NCBI RefSeq assembly: GCF_003597395.2
Contig: NC_133771.1
Location: 47,138,076 to 47,202,075 of the forward strand
DNA from: Chelonoidis abingdonii
Lineage: Eukaryota > Chordata > Testudines > Testudinidae
DNA: 64,000 nucleotides
Direction of reading: 5' to 3'
The notes beneath the pieces are model-generated. The model made no database searches. It saw only the letters and a list, made by a program, of their open reading frames with translations, and was not told where the DNA came from. Below are positions 56,121 through 64,000 of this stretch, one piece after another. A program made the translations under genes and the position numbers. The number at the start of each line of letters is the position of its first letter. Position 1 is the first letter of the stretch.

Positions 56121-57419
56121 TTCTGCACCCGCCTTCCATGCAACATTGAAGAGGCACATTATCCATGACACCCCAATGTTGTCCAGTGATTTTAACATCT
56201 CCAGAGGAATCTCATCCATCCCTGCTGCCTTACTACTATGAAGGCACTTGTGGTGTTTAGATGTTGCTTGTCATTATTAGAACTGGGAGCATTGGCTGTT
56301 GGGAGTCTGAAAGGACAGGAACCAGGAAGGAGAGGGGAGGAGTTGAGGAGACTGAGTGAGAGTTACAGAGGGGGCAGCAGCAGCAACCACTGTAGCAATC
56401 TTATAGAGCTGATCTCACTGGAGGTTTCTGGCACTGCCTTCTGAAGGGATGGCATGTCCACGGGGTTGAGCAGTTCCTCGAAGTTCTCCTTTCACCTGTC
56501 AACAATCTCCTCAGTCGAGGTCAGCATTTCACCACCCTTACTGAGAACAGCCTGGGCGATGTCCTGCCGACCCCTTCTAAGGTGACAAATGGTTTGCCAG
56601 AACACCTTTGAGGCTGCCCGGTAGTCACTCTTCAAACTCCTCCCAAGCCCAGGCTTTCACTTCAACAACTGCCACAGATGCAGCCCCCTTGGCCAGCTGG
56701 TACCGCTCAGTCATATCAGGAATCTGGTTCACAAGTGTTTCTTGGAAGGCTTCCTTCTTCGACTTGACAGCTTTCGTCACCACTGCTGTCCACCAGCAGG
56801 TTGCTACCATGACAAGCACCAACCAACTTCAGCCTACAGTTTTACATGGCTGTCCAGTTATATATTTTGGACAGCACTGGATTCTTTATTTTTACCCTTT
56901 GTCTTCTAGTACCTCACTTTGAGCCCCTTTATCATCTCTCTATACTGCTGTCCAGTCCGCTTGATCCTGTGATCAGCCAGCCACTGCTGACATATACCAT
57001 CATACAGTTCAATATTCCTCTTTGAGGCGTTCAGTTGTACTTTTTCACATTCTTTGGCCCAAAGTTTCTGGTGTGATCCTCCAACCAGGTGGCTTCATGC
57101 TGTCCATAGGCTTATTACTGGTCATTGTTCTGCTACTGGAGATGGGTGAAGCCAGAGAAACTGCAATCAGCAGGGGACTTGAGGATACTAGTAGAGAGAC
57201 ATGAAAGTAGACCACTTTGTCAGGGTCAGGGCACATGTACATGGTAAGAGGATAGACAGGGAGTGCCCAGGTGTTTTCCAGGAAAGGATTGGAGGACCAT
57301 CATGTACTGTTTCATTGCAGTTAGATTGCATTAGCAATACACAGGATAAGCCACTTTGTATCTGCCCTCAGGCTATGTTGACAGCCTCAACACATAGCAC
57401 AGATTGAGGTGTGTGGCAT

Positions 57420-58640
57420 AGGCATAGTTTGACTTCTACATTTGAGGGGGGAAGGAGTCGGGCTTGGCAGGAGACCTAGGAGTGGGGTTCAACAGGGGCT
57501 CTGGATGCAGGGGGTGAGACTCAGTGGGGAAGGGATTCAAGTGTGTGGGGTGGGGGCCTGACAGGGAGTCCGAATGCAAGGGGGTTGGATCCATGGGGGA
57601 GGTAGCTCCCTATACAGTGACCTCTTCTCCCTGCAGCTGAGGGGTGATGGGGGCAGGAAGCAGAGGAGGAGTGGATCTGACCAGCCCTGTCTGTTCCAGG
57701 GGAAGAGAAAGTCCCTTCTCTCTGCAGCAGCTGAGCCAGGCACAGAATTCCAATTTCCCCAGGAGTATTTCACTCTGTCACTCACCTGGGCTGTATGCTG
57801 CACAGGTGCCTGGGAAACAGCTCAGCCACCTGGCTTGCCTGGGTCACTGCTTTCCTGCCCTCCCCTCACAGAGACCGTGAGGGGGAAACTGACCTGCTAG
57901 CAGAGACCACCTAGCTGCCCCCCATGTTCCTCTGTGCCCCCCCCCAGGGAGCTCAGGGGGAGGGAGAGTGAGCAGCAATGCCAGGTGCTCTGTGCCTGCT
58001 AGTCAGTTTCCCCTCGTGGGCTGTGTGGTGAGTCAACAGGAACTGTTCCCTGCCTTCCCCTGAGGCATCCCATGGGCAAACTGACCAGCAGGCACAGTGC
58101 CTTGTGTCACCATTTGCCCCCACCCCCACTGTTCCTCCACAGGGAGGAAGCAGGGCTAAGCATGGGCAACAAGGGTGGACCCCCCACTTTGAGGAGGTTA
58201 GCCTGCTGGCCACACCCTTTCCACCTGAGGCTCCCCCACAGCAGGAGCCCCAGCCTGCCCACCCCAGCCATGCTGGTCTGGCCCAAGCACCAAGTGCCAC
58301 CCTGGCCATCGGTGGGCCTGAGCCCCTGGCCGGCTGAAGCGGCGTCCCCACCAGCTTTACAGTAGAGGGGGAAGTCGGTTGGGCTTCCCAGAGGAACATG
58401 GGCCATGGCCTTGGTCAGGGGAGGCTTAACCTGCCCTGGCCTTTGATAACCACCACCCAGTGGGGCTAAGGGAGAAAGCTGGGTGCTCCTCCTCCATTGC
58501 CTTTGCAATGTAGCCAGCTTGAGGGGGCAGTGCCCCCCACAATCTCCACCCATGGTGTGTGGCTGAGTGAATGGGGAGGTTACAGGGAAAACCCACAGCT
58601 GGACCCAGTTACATCTGCTGTGAAGACAAAGGCATTGCAC
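57420..58640. repeat. GC-rich degenerate repeat block
   Basis: 57420-57600 is G-rich with loosely repeated phrases (GGGGCTCTGGATGCAGGGGG, GTGAGACTCAGTGGGG). 57900-58640 alternates C-rich and G-rich text with repeated phrases (CAGTTTCCCCTCG, TGACCAGCAGGCACAGTGCC). Overlapping open frames on both strands (up to 177 codons) are Pro/Gly/Trp-rich by-products of composition; none has a domain. Confidence 0.55.
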
Positions 58641-59369
58641 TCTTTACACACATACCGTTTTGCACCAGTCACAAATGATGATGATGCTCACCCCACAGTT
58701 CTCATGGCACCTACGTGCTAAGGCATATCCCAGACTGCATGCCTACTCTTGTTTGTTTTTTCCATGTCTGGTGGTAAAGGTGAATAGTAGAATGAACAGC
58801 ACTGATGCAATGCCGGCTCTTGCTTTAAAGCTACTTCTTTTTGTTTCCAGAGCTCGTTCCCTCTCCCTGCCCCCCTCCCCACCACAAAGTGAATTCCCCC
58901 ATCCTAGCATCCAAGTGAACAATAGCATACTCCCTGAAGCGGTGGCAGCAGCTGCACTAATGACTCAACATCAGGGATATCCACAGATTCACACTGGCAT
59001 GCTCAGAACAGCATGTTCTAGGAATACATCAGCCCTTCTATCCGCTTCCTGTTTATTTACACGAAGCATTTAGCTCTGAAACACTCTAACCTGAAATGCA
59101 CCAGGGTCGGGATATTGTTGAAGCAGTGTGGTAAATCCATGACACCTATTAGCTATACAGAATCCTAACCCAGTAGATGAGATTTAGGTCATTCAGTACA
59201 ATTTCAAATAGATACCAAAGCACCGTAGAACCCCATGCCAGTGTCTGTATGGGTTCCCCACTGTGTCCAGTCCACAGGGAATAATCTACACGGCCTGGCT
59301 CTTTAGCCCGAGTTGTAGAGATTCGGGCTTTTAGAGGTCCCCAGTTCACTCCCTGCCAAGATGGCAGCA

Positions 59370-59610
59370 GTCACAGTTGTATCTATTAAAATTGATCTTC
59401 ACTTATATAGCACTTTTCATCCATCAAAGTATTTTTCAAATAAAATCATCATAATCCCCATGTCACAAGTGGGGAAACTGAGGCAGACAGGTGCAATGAC
59501 AGATCTACAATCTCACAGCAGGTCAGCAGTGGAACTGGGAATACATACTAGGCTTCCTGACTGTCCACTCTCTAATAGAGTGCTCAGTTTTTTGCCCCAA
59601 TCTGTTCACT
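59370..59610 (-). repeat. MIR-type SINE, antisense
   Basis: CCCCATGTCACAAGTGGGGAAACTGAGGCAGACAGG, then TCACAGCAGGTCAGCAGTGGAACTGGGAA and CTGACTGTCCACTCTC is the standard MIR order in reverse. Confidence 0.88.
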
Positions 59611-60253
59611 GATCAGTATAGTATAGTGAAGGCTGATAAAGTCTACACATCCTCTCAAACCTTTCATTTACTATTGGGCAATAGATATAGTATGTAACAG
59701 CTAGAGATCCATTCTGGATCTTATAGTGACTTAGTTTGTGTGTGGGTGGAACATTCCAATTCCCACCCTTTCTTCCACTGACAGCTGGCTAAAGACTGCA
59801 TGCTAGGTTTAATTATTATATAGTTTTCTAGCAATGAAGCCGCTGCCCCTAAAAGGTAGTTAGTTCAGAATACAGCAACAAATGCTCCTCACTACACATC
59901 GTTGCAGTACTCCACTCTCCCTGCTGATTCCCCAGAGAATACCAGGTTCCGTTTAAGGTTTTAGCAATTTTAAAAGCTGTCCATGGACGAGACTAGTTAC
60001 CTGAGGGATTGCATTGCACAGTGTGATCAAAGCCCGCCCCCAGGACTGCTACATTCCACTCAATGAAACTGTGAACCTCAGAAGTTAAATTAATGAGTGC
60101 AGGAGACAGAGCTTGTTTAATTATTGGCCTACAAAATTGGAACTCACTCCTGGGAGACATCAGAATAACCTTGGACCTTCAGAGCAAAAAGCAAAGCCTG
60201 CTTCCTTGATTCAGCCTTCTCACAACAGCATGCAGACTGGAGGGAAGAGAGTT

Positions 60254-60321
60254 AGTGCTTGTCTACATGTGATTTAGGAACAGCTATTCCTGAATAACTC
60301 CATGTGTAAACAAGCCCATAA
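60254..60321. mobile_element. Short foldback MITE
   Basis: GTGCTTGTCTACATGTGATTTAGG pairs with the reverse complement of ATAACTCCATGTGTAAACAAGCCC. It belongs to the same 'CTTGTCTACA' group as the 34728 element. Confidence 0.7.
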
Positions 60322-60926
60322 GTAGTTTCGTACACTTTATGGATTTTGTGAGGTGCTGATACCATGGTGATGGGCATTGTATAAGATCAATTAAATGCTT
60401 TTGGTACAGTTAGGGACCAGAGATAAGGGCAGTAGAGCCTAGGGAAGGCTTTACAAGCATTAATCATTCCTCAGTACTTTTGATAGGTGCATTACTGTCA
60501 TTTTAGAGACTGGGTTTCTGAGTCAGGAAAATTAGGTGCTATGGCTGGGACCGTAATTTTTGTCCTGTGCTCAGACCACACATCCCATTCTACAGGTAAG
60601 GAGGCAGTAATTCCACTGAGAGGATTAATCCACCCATGTGGATAATTATTTCTACAATTAAAGCTAGGTGTTTGGTAGCTGTCAATGTTTCTTGTAAGGA
60701 ATTTGTTATTTGATGTATGTGTGTGTTAAATTTCTGTAAGTCTTTGTAGTTCCCCCTTATTTCTAACAACCATGATAGTTCTCACTTAGCATCATACAAA
60801 ATAAGGTGCAATATCAAATCCATAAAATAAAGTACTATGGAATTCAGGCAGAGATAATCAAAAATGTTTTAATGATTAAACAATGTCAAACACTAACAAT
60901 GTAGGTATATTCAGATGAGCCAAGGG

Positions 60927-60932
60927 TTTATT
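60927..60932 (-). terminator. ELOVL5: Candidate distal polyadenylation signal (AATAAA)
   Basis: TTTATT on the plus strand, about 1.65 kb past the ELOVL5 stop codon. Confidence 0.35.
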
Positions 60933-61483
60933 TCTAGCACACTTAGCGTATTTTGAATGTTACAGCTGCTGTACTGAAATATGTAAAGACTGTGCAAACC
61001 AGTACCTAGGAATGAAGACACACAAGCTTTGATAATGTAAATGTAAACAGATGATGTGTCTCCTTTAAAACAAGAAAATCCCCAAAGCTAATAGGAAAAC
61101 TCATTATTTCCCTAACAGATGTGCAAAAAATTAAGAAGTTAAACATGGTAAAACTCTGATATTTATATAAATATCAAACAAAATAGTTAACATACAAACT
61201 TAAGCAAATGACCAACAGGATGTCTTGCATGATTAGTTAAATGTTCTGAGCTCAATGAATAAAAGTATTCATAATCTAAACTCCACGATAGTAGATAACA
61301 TACCAGCTATAGATGTCTGCTTTGCAACTGTCTCCTCATGTGTGCAAGGCAAGATTTTACCATTAACAGGAATTTTAACAAGCAGTTCTAAACAAATTTG
61401 TAGATAAGCCAAAAAGTTACAGGTGATCTACACAATTTACACTCAAGAAACAAAAACACTCATCTCCAGCACATTTCCAAAGG

Positions 61484-61489
61484 TTTATT
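61484..61489 (-). terminator. ELOVL5: Candidate proximal polyadenylation signal (AATAAA)
   Basis: TTTATT on the plus strand, about 1.1 kb past the ELOVL5 stop codon. Confidence 0.35.
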
Positions 61490-62586
61490 TTTTGATGTCT
61501 GTGTGACTTGATCTGTTTAATTTTACTTTCTGGGAAAAAAAAATCTTTTTGTGAGCTAGGCACATTTTAAGAATGACTTAAAGTATGGTACACAAATAGC
61601 AATACAAATGCCAATATGAATAATTACATTTGAAAAGCATCCTTTATCTTCATTTTTAAAAGAACTTTACTAAGGTCATAGACTATCCAGTCACTTCTGA
61701 AACATGAATATGGCTATGGTACCACAATGCTTGAAACTGGTATGCTTTCCAGTATTAAAAACTGCTTTGCAATTTAGCAATTCACAGAAGTAAAAAACCA
61801 AGATGTACCTTCCCTGTATATTCCCTAACTCTTAGAGACAATTAATATTTACGTCTTGCTGGACTGCTTAAGCATTAGTGACATATGCAAAATAAAAAAA
61901 TAAGATCTATTAAAAAGGTAAAATAAACTTCCATCTTGATTGTGACTGCTTAGTCAATTAAAGCCAAATATACAAAACTAAAGGCGCTATTTCTAATTTC
62001 ACTGTAACATGTAGGAGATACTTAACATTATGCGTCACATACAGTACAGTAAAACGATCAATGGATTTTTCTAAATGACTTATTAAAAAGTCAATCAACT
62101 CAAAGTTGAAACGTACCCTAATTCTGAAACCATTAATAAGCTTTGGGCCCTGCTTTTTAATTATTATTATTTTTTTTTTTTTTTAAGGCATGTGTGTTTA
62201 CCTACTGAAACCAACATTGTACAAATTACATTTACAATCACATGCATAATCTACAGTAAAAAACATGAGTTTGGATTACAGTGTTCTGAAACTGTGAATC
62301 ATAATTCAGCACCTATTATATTCACTAGTAAGGCAACAGCAGTGTCATATACTACAATAATACTTCCTTCCACAGTCTATAGCGGGGTCAGTGATGCCTA
62401 GAATTATTAACTTTAACTGTATACAGTTTCTAGGGCGTTTGCACAGGTTAAGTCCTACATAAATCGCACTATTCTAGGCAGGAATAGTTACAGTAGCTGT
62501 TAGGGTATCAGTGCACAACTCTTATTGTGCTTACAATCAGATTATTTTGTTGTCTGTGGTATCAAAATGGTTTCTCAGTTTGGTCT

Positions 62587-62718
62587 TCAATCCTTTCTTT
62601 GTTTTCTTTGTTTCACATTGCTCTCAAGGGAAGAAAAGCTGTTTGTGTACCCGTTCACAGCGGCTGTAGAGCCATTCTGATATTCTTTCCTTCTGGAGGA
62701 TGCCTTCTTTTTGTAAGT
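62587..62718 (-). CDS. ELOVL5: ELOVL5 final coding exon
   Basis: 132 bases including TGA. The acceptor is ATGTATTTTAG. It encodes [20 protein letters not shown], then [23 protein letters not shown], matching the mammalian ELOVL5 tail (AAVNGHTNSFS). It is a few residues shorter than the human tail in the KDHLKDHQ region. Confidence 0.94.
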   Translation of the reverse strand, partial: TYKKKASSRRKEYQNGSTAAVNGYTNSFSSLESNVKQRKQRKD

Positions 62719-63565
62719 CTAAAATACATAGATGTGCACAAAGTTTTGTTTTAAATCACATACAAAAGGTCTGTTCCCTCAGAGCAATTAAACATGTGCA
62801 CTGACTTGCACATCCTAGCACAGGACCCTGATTACAGTGATATACACTAAGCCTTCAACACATTCAGAGATAATTTTTCAGTAGCTATTATGCTGAATTT
62901 TTGAGCCAGAGACTTAATGCTAGCATGCTAGTGTTCTGTATTTGGGGGCCAGAGGGGAGAGAAGGAGAGCAAATGTCAATGCAAAAAACAGTTCTAAATA
63001 GTTTTGTGTATTTCTGGCAAAGGATTATTTTACAAGTCAAGCTTTGGAGCAATTTCCTAAAAGTTATGATCATGTGTGACATTGAGCCATTGTTTTTGCA
63101 GCTTTGATAATGCATGATACTTCTTTACATGAGTACATTGCAAATTGTCTTTACAGGTCACTACTGTATTTCAAAATGGAAAGCTGTTCCTTGAGCAGAG
63201 CACTATTTCCTATACACTTATACTTTACATTACCTTAGCTGAGCATTTTTTCATTAGAAACTTGTTATTCAAATTCCTAATCTTCCTGAGTGCACATACA
63301 GCATATACCATGAAGGGCAGACAAGTGCCAATAGTGAAAACACATTTATACTGAAGAGGGGAAAACCACATGTTTCAAGGCTTTCAAATAAGACTTGTGC
63401 AAAGAATGAATGAACGAACATTTGTTTTACCTGAATGTAGAAATTTGTGAAGAGGATAATCAAAGAAATCATATAGGAGATCTGGAAATACAGCCATCCC
63501 ATAGGGAAGGCACATGGCCAAACAACACCACAGCTTGTCTGGAAGATTGTCAGGACAAATTGAAT
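62587..63565 (-). CDS. ELOVL5: ELOVL5, very-long-chain fatty acid elongase 5 (last two coding exons; gene continues past the right edge)
   Basis: The coding parts seen are 63565-63431 and 62718-62587 (stop TGA at 62589-62587), together 88 codons of a protein usually about 300 residues. From family knowledge, ELOVL5 is a multi-pass ER membrane 3-ketoacyl-CoA synthase that elongates C18-C20 polyunsaturated acyl-CoAs with malonyl-CoA. The catalytic HXXHH box lies in upstream exons, outside the window. The first exon here encodes the last membrane segments ([26 protein letters not shown]). The second encodes the cytosolic tail, rich in Lys/Arg and ending KQRKD, which fits ER retention. The tail is close to mammalian ELOVL5 and unlike ELOVL2. 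Both junctions are GT-AG and in phase 0. The upstream neighbour on the minus strand is unknown; GCM1 lies downstream. Confidence 0.95.
63431..63565 (-). CDS. ELOVL5: ELOVL5 penultimate coding exon
   Basis: 135 bases, 45 codons, from acceptor TTTCCTCTTTCAG to donor GTAAAA. It encodes [20 protein letters not shown] and then two hydrophobic membrane stretches ending NFYIQ, nearly identical to vertebrate ELOVL5. Confidence 0.95.
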
Positions 63566-64000
63566 CTGAAAGAGGAAAAAAATAGGAGCACAGTAGTGAA
63601 AAGAAGGGGAAACAAACCAACAGACCAAGAACTAGTGAAATGATTTCTAAACAAGTCCAAATGGTCACTAAAGTGAGTCTGAAGAGACTTTGCCTTTATG
63701 TCAGGAACAAGGATTTTAGGAAACACTTGCTGACAGACCTTTGTCTGGACCACAATATTTGGGTTCTCTTTTTGAAAGCTCTTTATTTTACAAATATTGC
63801 TTCACCTCAAAGCGCTTAGTGAATCCTGTGCAGGAGTTATTTATCTTAAATGGATTAAAGGGTAAAATTCACCCATCCAAATGAAGTATTCAGACTCAGT
63901 GTTGGTGGAGCGTGGAAAGGTCTGGGAGGTGAAATCCACTGCCACACTACTTGGAACCATAGCATGTGGTGGCTCTCTTGGGGTCCCTCCCCGAGGACCT
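63566..64000 (-). other. ELOVL5: ELOVL5 intron (partial)
   Basis: Sequence upstream of the penultimate exon with no further ELOVL5 exon recognisable before the window ends. Confidence 0.7.

Larger units (their letters stand above)
53700..57100 (-). pseudogene. Decayed non-CR1 LINE (RT-bearing), split by an insertion
   Basis: In element order: a pre-RT segment at 56822-56625 (MTERYQLAKGAASVAVVEVKAWAWEEF); an RT opening encoded around 56220-56100 (KAAGMDEIP, PLDWQ-like); an interruption at about 55040-56120; then IFKKGDQRVYSNYRGISPLS and ARVLERRLRPLVEPQIQDEQC (55020-54830), the GLRQRCILSPLLFMIVMDRI motif (54620-54550), RISTSKSEVMSCPRRKW (54410-54350), DRVRSSAIQQGLREEPLLL and LRWFRYLIRMPPGRLP (54060-53930), and a C-terminal tail to about 53700. 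The protein type is one I associate with fish and amphibian LINEs, clearly not CR1. Exact clade unassigned; several frameshifts. Confidence 0.82.
60925..62586 (-). other. ELOVL5: Probable ELOVL5 3'UTR
   Basis: AT-rich sequence directly downstream of the ELOVL5 stop codon, with no recognised transposon. Candidate AATAAA signals on the minus strand are at 61489-61484 and 60932-60927, implying 3'UTRs of about 1.1 or 1.65 kb. Mammalian ELOVL5 also has a long 3'UTR. A homopolymer (T run on the plus strand) lies at about 62170-62184. The end point is inferred. Confidence 0.5.

Noticed and set aside
58107..58640. 177-codon minus-strand open frame
   Set aside because: Gly/Pro/Trp-rich text in a GC-rich block where all frames are open; no domain and no splice context.
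1..64000. CRISPR array, tRNA/rRNA operon or bacterial-type gene cluster
   Set aside because: Nothing of the kind seen; repeats are dispersed eukaryotic transposons and microsatellites.

Overview
The window is vertebrate nuclear DNA. It carries spliced genes with GT-AG introns and is dense in CR1-type LINEs, MIR/CORE-type SINEs, palindromic MITEs and a Ty3/gypsy LTR retrotransposon. That repeat mix, with no Alu, L1 or bird-like compactness, points to a reptile, most likely a turtle; the species call is inference. There is no sign of prokaryotic or organellar sequence.

Two protein-coding genes are present, both on the minus strand. At the left (95-11811) lies the complete coding part of GCM1, a zinc-containing DNA-binding transcription factor. 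It can be assembled from five coding exons whose reading phases join without a frameshift into about 447 codons (439 from the alternative ATG). At the right edge (62587-63565) are the last two coding exons of ELOVL5, an ER fatty-acid elongase; the rest of that gene lies beyond base 64000. GCM1 and ELOVL5 are also neighbours, in the same orientation, on human 6p12, so this is a conserved syntenic block. No biochemical link between the two is implied.

The roughly 50 kb between them holds no recognisable host protein-coding gene. From left to right it contains: hAT-like and foldback MITEs; CR1 copies at 14.3-15.4, 16.2-18.5, 24.2-24.7, 36.7-37.7 and 39.6-40.7 kb (plus) and at 21.3-21.8 and 42.6-46.4 kb (minus); a strongly decayed gypsy pol relic at 18.8-22.7 kb carrying a hAT MITE with an 8-bp target duplication; a long LTR-like unit at 39.0-41.6 kb invaded by a MITE and a CR1; a gypsy element at 47180-51798 with two 188-bp LTRs and a CCTGT target duplication; and a second, non-CR1 LINE at 53.7-57.1 kb split by a GC-rich 1.1-kb insertion.

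The most unusual structure is inside the 47-52 kb gypsy element. Its gag-to-RT stretch is replaced by an indel-riddled second copy of its own integrase region, which looks more like an assembly error than biology. Other items worth checking are a perfect 16-bp-arm hairpin at 27113-27150, a full match to the CTCF consensus at 23659-23673, and unusual residues in the GCM domain. I found no convincing novel multi-gene system; most of the window is ordinary transposon-rich intergenic DNA.
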